A stretch of 64,000 nt of DNA from Odobenus rosmarus divergens (taxonomy: Eukaryota; Chordata; Mammalia; Carnivora; Odobenidae). Location of the stretch: positions 181,223 to 245,222 of the forward strand of contig NW_004451874.1 in NCBI RefSeq assembly GCF_000321225.1. Direction: 5' to 3'. The position numbers and the translations under genes were made by a program. Under the pieces are notes generated by a model. It saw nothing but the letters and a program-made list of their open reading frames with translations. It made no database searches and was not told the origin of the DNA. Numbering within the stretch: position 1 is the first letter of the stretch; every line of letters begins with the position of its first letter. Of this stretch, positions 31,295 to 42,689 are shown piece by piece.

Positions 31295-31515
31295 CTAACC
31301 GCAGGATAGCGCAGTGGCCTTAGAGACAGGTGGTCTGGATTCGAAACCAAACTCCACCCTTGTGCACCATCGCCCTGTTGCTCTGCACCTCCTTCGTAAG
31401 GTAGGAATGATCCTTGCACCTAGCTCATCGGGTTGGGGGTTCCCTAACACAAAGCCTGCAGGGAGCTCAGCACAGGGACAGGCACATGCTAGTGTTTAAT
31501 AAAGGGCAGCTCTTG
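31295..31515 (+). mobile_element. MIR, nearly complete
   Basis: GATAGCGCAGTGGCCTTAGA, GGATTCGAAACCAAACTCCA, GCACCTAGCTCATCGGGTTG and GGACAGGCACATGCTAGTGT. Confidence 0.8.
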
Positions 31516-31769
31516 TCGCTAAGTGAGTGGGACGGAGTGACTGAACACTGGTGTTCGCAAGCGAAAATTCCTTTGTAACTGGAGTTTACCGAAGGCTTTA
31601 ATTTGGTGTCCAACCCTCAAAGTCTGATGCCAAGCCCCATGGGGGCCCCGGCCGAGCTCCCACTGCACCTGGACCCTGCAGCAGGAGGGAAGATGTGTCG
31701 CTGTCCGTCGAGAACCTTGGCAGCCTACGTAGTCTTGAACTGGTGGTGCCTTCCACTTGCCGCTGTTCC
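31516..31769. other. Unassigned DNA
   Basis: Nothing recognised. Confidence 0.4.
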
Positions 31770-31930
31770 TGCTTTTTAATTATAAATTACCATTTGTTTA
31801 GTTTCATCATTACCAATTTAGTTTGTTGTGGGTTGTTTGCTTAACAGCAGTAATTTGGGCTTATGCTTTTTCAATGGCTGAGCTTCAAGGCACGTGTGCT
31901 TTGCACTTCAACTATGAGTCATCTACCTCA
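31770..31930. promoter_or_regulatory. Candidate conserved non-coding element
   Basis: TTTTTAATTATAAATTACCA, TTGTTTAGTTTCATCATTAC and GTTGTTTGCTTAACAGCAGT give clustered homeodomain and forkhead-type cores in non-repetitive DNA. Confidence 0.35.
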
Positions 31931-32374
31931 TTCCTGAAGCAAATCTGTTTCCAGTCTTTCCCCCAAATAGCTTGTGCGGCAACACTTCCAAATTATCTGC
32001 GAGTTCTCCTCCCACTGGAACATGAGAACAGATGGGGCAGGAGGCTGCGGGTCCTTTTACCTTGTGTAGGTGGGCTAGAGTCAAAGAGGAGGAGAGATGC
32101 TGTTCTAGATGGATTTTCCCTCTCCCTCTCCTTCTATGGATGGTGGAAACTGAGGCCCAGAGAGGTGAAGGGTTAGAGATCATACCTAGTCACTAAAATC
32201 TAGTTTTCTCAATTACCTGTGCAAGGTTTCTTCTGCTCATCACGTTACCTGCATAGGCCAGGACCCCTCCTTCTTGAGGACTTTGGGTCCCCCACAAATG
32301 TGGCCTGAAATTGCCCACCATGGGGGTGGGGACTCATCTTGGATCTTCCAATATGGTGCTGGTGTATACTTGAT
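31931..32374. other. Mostly unassigned; short MIR core
   Basis: GGAAACTGAGGCCCAGAGAG GTGAAG at about 32145-32170 is an antisense MIR core; the rest is unassigned. Confidence 0.5.
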
Positions 32375-32595
32375 TGTTGTAGTGTGCAAATGTTGGGGCT
32401 CTGGGGTCAGATTACTTTCTAGCTGTGTGACTTGGGCAAGTGATTTAATCTCCCCATGCCTCAGTTTCCTCATTTGTAAACTGAGGATAGTGACAGCACC
32501 TACCACCCAAATTTGGAAGAATTCAACCAGACAATTCCTATAGGGTGCTTAGCACAGTGTCCGGCACAGAAAATGCTCAGTGGATGATGAGCATT
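32375..32595 (+). mobile_element. MIR, full length
   Basis: TTCTAGCTGTGTGACTTGGG CAAGTG, GCCTCAGTTTCCTCATTTGT and GGTGCTTAGCACAGTGTCCG GCAC are near consensus. Confidence 0.93.
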
Positions 32596-32654
32596 GTTCA
32601 GATGTCCAGAGCTGATGTTGCATTCTTATCTGGAGCCTCTTAGGAGAAAGAAAA

Positions 32655-32830
32655 ACTTGCAAAGCTTTCAAGTTTATAAAGTATTTGCCGTTGCAGGGTC
32701 CCATTTGGTCCTCAAAATGACCCAGGGCAAAGACTATTATTCCCATTTAATAGATAGGAAAACTGCACCCCAGAGATGTGGGACTCGAATCCCAGGGGGC
32801 TTTCCAACCAGATCCCCTCTGCTCCCAACC
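32655..32830 (-). mobile_element. MIR-type SINE (MIR3-like)
   Basis: TATAAAGTATTTGCCGTTGC, GGTCCTCAAAATGACCCAGG and TTCCCATTTAATAGATAGGA AAACTG follow antisense MIR/MIR3. Confidence 0.75.
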
Positions 32831-33584
32831 TGCCTCCGCATGCTTCCTCCTCCCAGATGGGCCACTCTGCAGTGGGACAGCCCAAAGCTGCTGCCCACAC
32901 CTTTCTGGGTCACTTGGAGATGTGTGGGTAGAGCCTGTCTCCCAACGAGATGCATGTGACCTTAGCAGAAATAGCAGAGACTGTCTGCTAGTTCATTCTT
33001 TAAAACATATCCAAGAGAGGGTGGCAAAGAGCATAACAACCCTCTGAGGGGTCCCATCTGCCTGGCTGATAGGAAGTGGGCTGGGATAGGGTCTGGGGGG
33101 TGCTTGGGAGAGGGGCTGGCAGATTGTGCACAGACTGCAAGCTTCCTCCGAGGGCTGGGAGCTGTGAGCACCACTCATGGGTGGGGAGAGGCCCCCAGGC
33201 ATCTCTGCTGCCCTGGCCCCAGCTCAGCAAATGTGCACAGAATGAACAAATCGGGGGCAAGGTCAGGAACCACCTTCCTCTGAAACTGTAGCTAATAAAA
33301 AAGACATAAAAGAAGGGAGATTAAGCCGACGCAGCAGAGACCCGGGCTAAGGGACAGCTTGTAGCTGGGTTGCGGTAGAACTGAGGGGATTCCCTGAATC
33401 TCATAGCATCCTGGAATGCAATTACCACCGGAGAGGTAGTCACATCTATTGTTAGAGTGGAAGACAGGAGCTTGCTCCAGAGAGAAGGAATCGGGATTTG
33501 GTCCTCTCCTGCGCTGGGGGAGGGTTGGGGAGCCGGCTGTTAGGAGCATTCCAGGCTTTACTGATGAAGTGGGGAGGAGGGGTA
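32831..33584. other. Unassigned DNA
   Basis: A possible L2 terminus near 33205-33255; otherwise nothing. Confidence 0.35.
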
Positions 33585-33645
33585 ATGTTTACAGAGGACC
33601 TACTGCGTGGCAGGCATTCTGCCCGGCATCTTACCTTCCTTTATG
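33585..33645 (-). mobile_element. MIR 3' fragment
   Basis: CAGAGGACCTACTGCGTGGC AGGCATTCTGCCCGGCATC is the antisense MIR end. Confidence 0.6.
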
Positions 33646-34175
33646 TGCTTCGGCCACACTAACGTTCTTGTCCTCTCAAAACTAACTGTTCCAACTGAGG
33701 GTTCTAGAGGGGAGGGGGGTGGGGGGATGGGTTAGCCTGGTGATGGGTATTAAGGAGGGCATGTTCTGCATGGAGCACTGGGTGTTATACGCAAACAATG
33801 AATCATGGAACACTACATCAAAAATTAATAATTTAATGTATGGTGATTAACATAACAATAAAAAAATAAAAAAACCCACTAACTGTTCCTCCCCCAGGGC
33901 CTTTGCACGTGCTGCTCTTCCCATTTGTTCTCCTCGCTTGCTTTTTGGCATAAATGTCTCCCTAACACCATTTAAATTTTAGCTTAAAGTTTGCTTGAAA
34001 GGAAAAGTCTTCTCCAATCCTAGCTAAAGCCCCCTCTCCATAAAACATTTTGTTTATCTGCCTCCCACCACTAGAACGTAAGCTCCCTGACGGTAGGGAT
34101 TCTTTCAGACTTGTTCATTGCTGTGCCCAAGGACAGTGCCTGGCACATAGTATGTACTTGACAGACAGCTTTTCC
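33646..34175 (+). mobile_element. L2 split by a young L1
   Basis: The left piece (CGGCCACACTAACGTTCTTG ... 33692) and the right piece (CCCCCAGGGCCTTTGCACGT, then CACTAGAACGTAAGCTCCCT GACGG and GGACAGTGCCTGGCACATAG) join into continuous L2 sequence when the L1 at 33693-33877 is skipped. Confidence 0.85.
33693..33877 (+). mobile_element. Young L1 3' end, 5'-truncated (185 bp)
   Basis: GATGGGTTAGCCTGGTGATG to the A-rich tail. Exact 12-bp target-site duplication ACTAACTGTTCC at 33681-33692 and 33878-33889. G-quadruplex motif at 33709-33731. Confidence 0.97.
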
Positions 34176-34210
34176 TACCTGGAGGCTGCGTCCTTTTCCC
34201 ATGGAGTTTT

Positions 34211-34405
34211 TTTTTTTTAAGATTTCATTTATTTATTTGAGAGAGAGAGAGAGCACACAAGCAGGGGGAGCTACAGGCAGAGGGAGAGGGAGAAGCAGGC
34301 TTCCCACTGAGCAGGGAGCCTGATGCGGGGCTTGATCCCAGGACCCTGGGATCATGACCTGAGCCGAAGGCAGAGGCTTAACCGACTGAACCACCCAGGC
34401 GCCCC
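34211..34405 (-). mobile_element. Carnivore SINE
   Basis: AAGATTTCATTTATTTATTT to ACCACCCAGGCGCCCC. Target-site duplication TCCCMTGGAGTTTT at 34197-34210 and 34406-34419. Last SINE before a 25-kb SINE-free stretch. Confidence 0.97.
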
Positions 34406-34419
34406 TCCCCTGGAGTTTT

Positions 34420-34575
34420 ATGCCAGCCTCACAGATACTCTGGCAGGTGTTATAACTATTCCATTGTGCACATGAACAAAGAGAAGATCGGGGAGCACAG
34501 GGGACTTGCTCAACTACTAAGTGATGGAGTGGGAGCCTGAACTAGGCTTTTGAGTTCAAAGCTGTACCTTCTGAT
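34420..34575 (-). mobile_element. MIR
   Basis: TTATAACTATTCCATTGTGC, GGGACTTGCTCAACTACTAA GTGATGGAGTGGG and a GTACCTTCTGATATACTATA end are antisense MIR. Confidence 0.7.
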
Positions 34576-35324
34576 ATACTATACTGAGACAGAGACCCCA
34601 GATCAGCATAATGGAATGACTAACCATCAGCATCACCAGATCCCTTCGGTTTCAAGCAACCTCAGGTCCTACCCTGGCATTCTAAGGAGATGGTGCTGAA
34701 AGAAGAAGGTGCTGACCACCCGACATGAATATGTCATGTTGCCCTGATATCCTCTCTCCCAGGGAAAGTTCATCACTGGGTATTTCTATTTATCATTCAG
34801 TCTCTGTGAGAGCTTGGCTAATGCGGGCCCCTACTTTGCCCCTGACTCATAGAGGTTGTTCACTCTTTAGGGCACTGATACAACCAGCTCCTGATTGTAC
34901 TCAGTGGAGAAGCAAGTCACCCTACGGTGTCTTGCAGTTGCCCCGTGGAGGCTGGGGTGGCTGCCATGTGAGACTTGGGGTGAACAAGCCTCGCTCAGAT
35001 GACATTGACATTCGTTTCAGCCAAATACCATCATAACACAAGTCTCCTTGCAAGGGAACACCTCCCCCATGCCAGAGGGGCAGCCCATGTCTTTCAGGTG
35101 ATAGCAGATGGAACAAAATTCCTAGACCAGCAGAGGACACAGACATCGTCTGGAAGCGGGCTGTGGTAATGGCTTACCTGGCTTCATACCACTCACAGCC
35201 CCTGACTGTCTACAAGAGAGCCCTGGGCCCACACCCAGCCGGAGGCTGAGCCCGAATCCGGGCTCTGGCACAAGCCCTCCTCCCTCATCTCCGGCTCTGA
35301 CTTGATGCCCCTGTTCTAGTTATT
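34576..35324. other. Unassigned DNA
   Basis: No repeat or gene recognised. Confidence 0.4.
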
Positions 35325-35620
35325 GGGCAAACCTATCTGATACACTTGGACTCTGCCTGCTACTCGGGCTCGGCTCTGGGGATAAAGACACAAATAAGAC
35401 ACAGTCCTGCCTCCAGGGAGCTCAGTCCAGTGGGGCAGATGTGGGGAGTGGGTTAGAGCATGAAGACACCCCTGGAGAGACGCCTGACACAGCGGAGACA
35501 GGAGGCTGCAGATCATGGCGGGGGTGTCTGGATGTCAGAGAAGGCTCCCAAACAGCCTCCAAGGACAGGGAGAAGTTTTCAAGGTGGAGAGACAGAGGCA
35601 CGACCTTCTGGGTGTAGAGA
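35325..35620 (-). mobile_element. L2 fragment
   Basis: CTGGGGATAAAGACACAAAT, CCTGCCTCCAGGGAGCTCAG TCCAGTGGG and a GGATGTCAGAGAAGGCTCCC region are antisense L2. Confidence 0.7.
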
Positions 35621-35899
35621 GACCAAGTCCGAGTTTCTTCAGGAGCCTGTGTCCTGCCTGTTAGCTCCCCTCCAAGAGGTGGTCTCACTTCCTGCAGACC
35701 GACTTCTCAGACCCGCCTCTCTGTGGGCCTGGCGCTCCCTACACTGACTTGTAGGGCAGCTCTGGCCCCCGCCTGCACCTGGGGAAACTCCCATGTTGCC
35801 TCTGCTTGACCTTCTCAAGGGGACCACTTACCAGATGCCATCCATCTACTCTTGCCACGGGGCATTTGGCACCAAACGATTTCCATATGCCATCCCATT
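35621..35899. other. Unassigned DNA
   Basis: Nothing recognised. Confidence 0.4.
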
Positions 35900-36300
35900 T
35901 GCTCATTGTTTCATTCACTCATGCATTCGTGTGGCATGTATTTACTGCACACCTCCTAGGTCCTGGGTGCTTCTCTAGGCCTGGGAGACACAGCCTTGAA
36001 CCAAACAGATGTGAGCCTGGGGAGCTCAATCCTACGGGAGTAGACCATCAGTGAAGAAATGAGCGAAACAGAGAACACATCAGAGGATGCTCAATGCTGC
36101 AGGAAAGGCAGGGCTTTGGAAAACAGCATCAAGGCGCGGATGTCAGGGCTGGTGGCATTCTTAGGTACGTGGTCAGGATGGCCTCATTCACAGATCAGTA
36201 AAGATCTAAAGGGGGTGAAGGAGCAACCCATGCAAATGTCTTGGGGAAAAGCGCCGGGCAGAGGGAACAGCGAGGCAAAAGCCTCAAGGATCCTTGCATC
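35900..36300 (-). mobile_element. L2 fragment
   Basis: TTTCATTCACTCATGCATTC, GTATTTACTGCACACCTCCT, GGGGAGCTCAATCCTACGGG and GGGCAGAGGGAACAGCGAGG CAAAAGCC follow antisense L2. Confidence 0.85.
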
Positions 36301-36304
36301 TTCA

Positions 36305-36385
36305 ACTGTGGTCAACCTTTTAAGTTGAGGAAACCAGGCTGCACGCCTTGCCCTAAGTTACATAACTAGATTCCGTGGGCGTGTG
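36305..36385 (-). mobile_element. MIR fragment (weak)
   Basis: GTTGAGGAAACCAGGCTGCA and TTGCCCTAAGTTACATAACT AGATTCCG. Confidence 0.5.
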
Positions 36386-36889
36386 TGTCCTGCCACAAGG
36401 CCCCACATGGCCGCATCTTGCCACAGCTCGTCCTCCCTCACACTGGGCTCCAAATTCCTGGCAGGCATGTCCCCCTGCCTGTGGCCTGGCCCGGGCGTGT
36501 GCAAGCCCGGAGGTGTGTCTGGTCACCCATCCCCTTCTCTCTCCTCCTGGCCTGCCCTGCGCTCCGGGCTGACGGCGGAGACTGAGCTTGCCTCACTTTT
36601 GACAGTATGGCAGTTTCTATATTTAGGCAACTCATGAATCTTCCCGGGATTCTGATGAGTTCCTGTCTTCCTGGGCTCTTGTAGGAATCCCTTTTCCCTG
36701 TGATTCAGACGCTAATGTCCCCAGAGGTCTTTCCTGCCAGAGTTACTGCCAGGAGGGATTGGAGGTGGCCGAACTTGCTCTCCTCAAGGACTGAACTCCT
36801 TTGGGCACAAGTCTCGGGCAGGGATGGCAGTTGCTTGGGAGGGAGGGTTAGAGAGCTCATCAGGTGCTCTGGAAACAGCTGTCCCTTAA
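36386..36889. other. Unassigned GC-rich DNA
   Basis: Three overlapping short frames and no domain; not coding. Confidence 0.4.
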
Positions 36890-36958
36890 ACCACACACAC
36901 ACGCACAGGCACGTGCACACTTGCATGCACATGCACACATGCATGCACGCACACACCC
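36890..36958. repeat. CA-rich microsatellite
   Basis: (CA)n mixed with GCATGCAC units. Confidence 0.85.
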
Positions 36959-38099
36959 ATCCTGACTGTTGCAGGAGCTTGTCGAAGGTTCTGGAGCTTC
37001 CCAGCAGCTGAGTGCTGTGTCTTGTAATTGAGCCCTTTGGGGAATAATAACCCACCTGTCAAGAATCTCTTGGAATTAGGAACTGCTGGAACCCCCTGTG
37101 AGTGACCTTCCAAGGCAGGGACTGCGGAGCGACCCTTGCCTTTTCCATGTTTAAATTTCCCTAGCCTCCCCATCATCATTAGGAGAATGCCGTTTGGCCA
37201 TTCCTTCTCCCTGATACGTTCACAGCCTCCAGTGTGGGGATCAAGTCCCCATTCTTTCTCAGCATGTTCTCTTCAGCCGTTCCCTTGGTTTGTGAGTCGG
37301 TTTTGATTATTTTCACTATCTCTATCATCTTCAATACATTGAGAGAGGTTTGAGACTTAAGAACAACAGGCAGTAAGTGAGCAGCTGGCATAGAGCCTGG
37401 CAGCTGGTGCATAGGCCCCACTTGGCACTGGGATCCTACCTGCATCTGCTCTGAACTCAGGGGTCCACGATGGGCACTCTCTGCGCCAGGAGGCTTGTGC
37501 CCTGGGTTTGCCTGCTGACCCTGGTCAGGTCTGACCTGAGGGCCACCTTTCCCCCTTGTTGGCTCTGGCATAGTGGGGGGAGGTGAAGTCTTGCTGGGCC
37601 AGGTTGAGATTCATAGAACACTGGCCCTGGCAGGGCACTCAAACTTGATCCGCTCCAACTGTTTCCATGCTCATATGAGAAAACTAAGGCCCCAAGATGG
37701 ACCATCATGGGATGGTTCAGTCTTGGGCCAGGCTATCTTCTAAGATGTATGTGTGTGTGCATTTGTGAATCCATAGGCTGCAGGGGCCTTTTTAGTGTTT
37801 CAGAGGCTGGGTGGGAGGGAGTCTCGTCAGGGTAGGAGGTCTGGCTAGTTTTTAAGTGGGCTCAGCCCATGAATCAGCTGGAAAAGCCTACCTTTCTGGG
37901 TTCCTGCCGCTCTAACCAAACACCTTCTCACCCATTTAAGACACTCAGGTCCAGACATCTCCCTTTGGTGCCTCTGCTAAGAGCCTCAGCCACTTTTTGA
38001 AGAGAGGCGCAAGGACAGTAAAAGGTAGTGGAGGACCGACCTTTCCATAGAAGGGCTGATCTATGGGAGGTGTTCCCTGTGGGCTACTTTTAGAGCTGA
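36959..38099. other. Mostly unassigned DNA
   Basis: A weak MIR/L3-type core (ATATGAGAAAACTAAGGCCC) near 37672; otherwise nothing recognised. Confidence 0.4.
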
Positions 38100-38225
38100 C
38101 TTTCATCCATTCAGTCAATCATTCACTCAATAATTATTTATGGGAGACCCACTGAGATAGTCCAAACAATGTGTGCGGGTAGGAAGGGGTCAAGGGTATA
38201 AATGGTAGAACAAAGGTCTTAATGA
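38100..38225 (-). mobile_element. L2 3' terminus
   Basis: TTCATCCATTCAGTCAATCA TTCACTC and AATAATTATTTATGGGAGAC are antisense L2. Confidence 0.75.
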
Positions 38226-38319
38226 TTTGGTGAGCACCTTCTCAATTACTGTAGTGGACACTGTAATACACTGATATGTGTTACATGGTAATACACAGGA
38301 AAGATTAGGCATGCATGCA

Positions 38320-38590
38320 CTCTGGACACATCTTTCAGGGTTTGAATCCTTGGACAAGATATTTAATAATAATTGCTATAATTTATAGGGCACTGTGCCT
38401 GGCACTTGACCAATCACTTTTCCAGAATTTACTCAGTTGCTTTAATTTTTAATTTCCTCATCTAGAAAATGGGAAAGATAATTTTGTCTTTACCTGGTGT
38501 TGTGAGGATTAAATATATCAATAGTTATAAAGTCACAAACACATTGCTTGACCAATAAAAGGTACTTATAAAATGTTATTTCCCTTCCTT
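38320..38590 (+). mobile_element. MIR (insertions inside)
   Basis: GGTTTGAATCCTTGGACAAG, TTAATTTCCTCATCTAGAAA ATGGG and GGTGTTGTGAGGATTAAATA are MIR; a MIR-like ATAGGGCACTGTGCCTGGCA lies out of order at about 38387, so two copies may be mixed. Confidence 0.65.
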
Positions 38591-39239
38591 TTCTTGTTAG
38601 CTCTGTGGTAGCTCTTAGTCAAGAGAGAGAAGTATCTAAGGACATAGATAATGAGCACAAAATTGAAAGTCAAATTCCAAAGGATAGTTATGACCAAGTA
38701 CTATGGGGGTCGAAAAGAGGAAAAACTTCCTTTAGCTGGGAAAATGAAGAGGTGCCCGGTTTCACCTTTCTCCTGGGGTCCTGAACCCTATCCTCCCACC
38801 CCAACTGCAGGTGTCTCTGAGGTCCTGGCATGCCTTATGCTCCAGGTCCCCTGAGTGAAGGCAGGACCTATTCCCCTAGGGCTTCAAATGCCCACCCCTC
38901 CCGGCCTCATCCTTACCGCAACTGGATGGAGATGGGCTACAGGGAAGTATAGTGAGAGCTGAGACAGCAGGAAGAGCCCAGTCTGAGCGAACAGAACCCT
39001 CCTGTCTTGCACAAGAGGAGTAGAACAGCATCACATAAAGGCAATTCTGCAGAATGTATCTCGACAACTCATCAGAGAATGTCAAATTCAACTAAAGCGT
39101 TAGAGATGACAGTGATTTGTTTGTTTCCTCTGAAGTGCTCAAAAAGAGGCAGGATTTTGACTTGCTCTCATGAAGAGAGCATACATTGGTAACAGACTGG
39201 AATCACAGAATCACAATATCTTATGGTTGGAAGGAACAG
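38591..39239. other. Unassigned DNA
   Basis: No repeat or gene recognised. Confidence 0.4.
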
Positions 39240-39335
39240 CAATGCCTATCTCCCAGGCAGGTGGTGACGACCACGTGAGACAGTGTGTGTGAAGTTTTGC
39301 CTACAGGGTTTGGCACATAGTAGGCACACACTTCC
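39240..39335 (+). mobile_element. MIR 3' fragment
   Basis: TACAGGGTTTGGCACATAGT AGGCACACAC is the MIR end. Confidence 0.65.
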
Positions 39336-39384
39336 TGATCATGTGATCCAACGCCCTTGATTTCAAAATGAAACATCAGGCTAG

Positions 39385-40330
39385 CACATGATACTTAACA
39401 TGTCCCAAACCACATTTGTCATCTGCACTTCCTTCCTTGCTGGCTCCTGGTGCCATCAAACCAGCCCCTTCTCCCATATGTGCCATTTCTCTTGGGTGCG
39501 CCATGCCTACAAGTGGTGAGCCAGTCATAACCAAGCTCTCTCTTCTCTTGACCTCTCTTCTTGACCTCTCTTCAGTTACTTGCCAACTTGCAGGGGCTCT
39601 ACCCCTACAGGGGTTCCCAGTTGTGTTTCTAGCTTCTCACATTGCCACCATCACCTTTGTTGAGGTACTTGTAATTTCTCACTTGGACCATTGTCACAAC
39701 CCCAAAAGTGTCCCTTAACACTCCACCTCCAGTTTTGTGTCTTTTCTCTCCAAATAATTCTACCAATGATGTCAAACGGAATTTTCCAAAGGCAGCTCTG
39801 CTCTCACCCCTTTATTCAAAAACCTTCAATGACTCCCCACTGCCTACTGCATTAGGTACAAATTCTTCACTCTGGCTTTCAAGGCTTTATCCCATAGTGC
39901 TCAGGCTGTCTTCCCCAGACTTCTTTTTGCATCTCCCATGGATAAAGGCTACGGTTAGCAAAACCAGATCATCACCATTTCCCAAACATGGACTCACTGC
40001 CTCGCTTTTCCACCTCCAGGCCCTCTGCCTGACATGCCCGCTCCAATCTCTATGTGCCCCAACCACATCCTCTGGGGCCTTTCAAATGCCATTTCCTGTA
40101 GGAAGAAGCTCCTCTCATCTCCAACTAGGTGTTATCATCTTTTCCTGTGAATTCACAGAACATGATGGCTTGGACCTCTCCTAAGACACTCTTCCCAGTG
40201 GACCTTGCATTATGGGTATTTGTGAAAAGGTCTTACCTCCCACGGAGAGCAGGAATGAAATTGAACTACTTTTGACTTCCTTACAGTACAGAGCAGGGCT
40301 GTGTACCCTATAGGCACCATGCAAGTGTCA
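39385..40330 (+). mobile_element. L2, long 3' segment (~945 bp)
   Basis: AACATGTCCCAAACCACATT TGTCATCTGC, TTCTCACTTGGACCATTGTC, AACCTTCAATGACTCCCCAC TGCC, CTTTCAAGGCTTTATCCCAT and GGGGCCTTTCAAATGCCATT TCC follow L2 in order. The 158-codon frame inside it is a chance frame. Confidence 0.85.
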
Positions 40331-40530
40331 GCTGGTTTGCGTTATAGCCTGGGAAATGGGATTTCCCACTGAATGGCCAGGTCATCTGAATCTTTCTCTA
40401 CCGTTCTGGGTAAAGCTGGAGCTATCTACTGCTCAGGGAGAGATTTCTTGAATTCTGGAGACTCTAAGGACTGCCCTGTGCTGGCTGGTCATTGCAGATA
40501 TTATAAAGTTGTCAACCTCAGAGGGCCCTG
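40331..40530. other. Unassigned DNA
   Basis: Short gap between repeats with nothing recognised. Confidence 0.4.
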
Positions 40531-40660
40531 AGACATCATCCTTTCTAATGCTCTCATTTTACAGAAGAAGAAACTGAGGCTCAGAGAGAGCAAGTGACTT
40601 GTCCAGGGTCACAGAGAGGCTGAACTGTGACTAGAACTTTAGAGACAGGAGACGTATTCA
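40531..40660 (-). mobile_element. MIR/L3-type core; donor of a templated insertion
   Basis: CAGAAGAAGAAACTGAGGCT CAGAGAGAGC and GTGACTTGTCCAGGGTCACA GAG are the antisense core. Bases 40531-40574 are copied exactly at 42914-42957. Confidence 0.8.
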
Positions 40661-40679
40661 ACATTGCTAGCCGAATGGG

Positions 40680-40890
40680 CTGATTCATTCATTCATTCAT
40701 TCAGTCATCTGTTCAACTTCCTTCAACGAGCGCCACATACCTGCCAGTCACTGTGGATTCAGAGATAAGAAAGACAGAGTCCCTGTCCTCAAGAGACTTA
40801 TAGGCTGGATGGTGTGCAGATGGAAGGAGCAGCTATGTTAATAGACAATCTGCAAGGAGAAGGGAGGGTGATGGGAGAACAGAGGAGGGC
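40680..40890 (-). mobile_element. L2 3' end with (ATTC)n
   Basis: (ATTC)n at 40683-40703, then CCTGTCCTCAAGAGACTTAT AGGCTGG and TTAATAGACAATCTGCAAGG, antisense L2. Confidence 0.75.
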
Positions 40891-41124
40891 ACCTCACCCA
40901 GCTTTTGGTTAAGGGTAGAGATGGTGTCTTCCATGGCTCGGGGGCCACCCACACCCTCCGTCCCGCCCCAGTTTGGAGGGATGGTCCAGCCTCTGTTGTG
41001 CCTCTTTGTTCCAAGTCCTCTCCCACAGTCCATGCTGCAGAGACAGTGTTTGACTGAAATAATGAAATGGAGAAAGAAGCTTTATACACCTCCCCCCAAC
41101 AAGATCTGCTCTAAAGATTCAGTT

Positions 41125-41310
41125 AGACAAGGGACATAAACCACTTAGCTTAATGCCTTACAGACAGCAAGCCCTTACTAAAAGTTAAGTGTTATTATTA
41201 CAAATAAGAAACTAGAGGCTCCGGGAAGTTATGCAATATGCCCAAAATAAAGCAGTTAGTAAGCTGGGGAGCTGCGCTTTGAACCCAGGTCTAGACAGAG
41301 CCTCTTCTTC
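41125..41310. mobile_element. Two abutting MIR pieces in opposite orientation
   Basis: 41125-41195 (+) holds CTTAGCTTAATGCCTTACAG; 41195-41310 (-) holds AATAAGAAACTAGAGGCTCC and CTTTGAACCCAGGTCTAGAC. Confidence 0.6.
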
Positions 41311-41927
41311 AAAGCCCTCCTCTCTCCAACTGCCACCCAGAGATAAACTGGAGACCCCAAGTGTCACTTGCAGCCCTTTAGCTAATGGAGACCATCCCAT
41401 GAAGGCCCGGGGTCAGTGAAGCCCGTGCTGTATTCCCAACCCTTTTCTTGCGCACACAGAAGGGGGGGTGGTTTGGAGAAGAGGTCTGTTTTGGGTGCCT
41501 CTCACCCTGCTTCTTGGCCCAAGCCCACATTCCCAACCCTCATTGCTACTTCTGGTAGCTCCAGTTTTCATCCAGACTCCACTGTAATAACATCCTTGGG
41601 AATAATAATTCTTGCAGCCCTGGGTGGGTCTTTGGTGCCCTTTTGTACCATAAAGTGCATAAGATCCACCAAGATGAGTCAATCCACTTCGGAGTCCTAT
41701 GCTAGAAAGGCAACAGAGGAGAGAGAACTTTCTGGAAGTTCTCCAAGAATCTCCTTGCAGACTGTGGAAACAACAGAGAGGACTGTATTCCTAGCAGTGC
41801 TGGAAACACACAGGGTCACTTTGTGGGAATGTGAGCCCTTCCAAGAGAACCAAGATTAGCCAAGCCATCCTTTTGGTACTTTCTTACCCAAGCTCTATTC
41901 ACCTGAATTTTTATTTGTTTGTTTTTG
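41311..41927. other. Unassigned DNA
   Basis: A 147-codon frame (41416-41859, +) shows no domain; not called. Confidence 0.4.
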
Positions 41928-42045
41928 TGGAAATGCCCAGCAGGGTGAGCTAAACATCTTGAGGGAGACTCATGATCCAAGTGACAGGACCCAGATTCAG
42001 AAGGACTCAGTATGCCCAAGTCTAGATGTACAAAATCCATTGATG
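41928..42045. repeat. Diverged duplicate, copy 1
   Basis: Aligns without gaps to 43205-43322 (offset 1277 bp), about 77% identical over the first 110 columns counted by eye, ending in a shared AAGTCTAGATGTA block. Confidence 0.6.
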
Positions 42046-42410
42046 ATTACTTATGTTACAGAAAGATTCACCCTCAAATTCCTTTCAAATAGGAAATGAC
42101 TTCCCATTGTCATTTTTAAAATAGATCATTATTTGACTAGGAGATGGGGGAGCATGAGGTCAGATAAAATTAAAGGCACAAGTAGGAAAAATCCACCAAC
42201 TGGAGGTCCTTTAGGACAGATCTCAAGATGTAGCCAGAAAGGGAAGGGACCTTAGTCCTTTACAGTTGTATTTCGGCAGCATTCACCTCCTCCTGTCATG
42301 CAGGCTTCACGGAGGCATTTGCCTGAATATTTGTGCAGCTCTCTCACAATATATACCAAGAGGCTCTGAATCTCCTATATCCTCCCCCACTGGAAGAGAG
42401 GAAGAAGATA

Positions 42411-42570
42411 GAAGAAGAAGAAGAAGAAGAAGAAGAAGAAGAAGAAGAAGAAGAAGGAGGAGGAGGAGGAGGAGGAGGAGGAAGAGGAGGAAGAGGGAGG
42501 AAGGGAAGTGGAAGGGAGGGAGAGGAGGGATAAGAATGAGGAGGAGGAGAAGGAGGAGGAGAAGAAAGAC
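42411..42570 (+). repeat. (GAA)n/(GGA)n polypurine microsatellite
   Basis: About 15 GAA units (42411-42455) pass into about 8 GGA units and then impure polypurine. The Arg/Glu- or Leu/Ser-repeat frames over it are artefacts. Confidence 0.97.
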
Positions 42571-42689
42571 CCACAAGAAAGGGCTAGAAACACAGCAGGA
42601 CAGAGCATGAGAATTTCTCCCATGTAGGGTTTCAAAGATTTCATAGGTCATAAAGGGCCAAAGATCAGGTGGCCCAAACCCTCATCAAC

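Noticed and set aside
39708..40184. 158-codon frame, plus strand
   Set aside because: Lies wholly inside an L2 copy in its 3' region, where L2 has no conserved protein that I can match.
42266..42651. Arg-rich and Leu/Ser-rich frames on both strands
   Set aside because: Translations of the GAA/GGA microsatellite.
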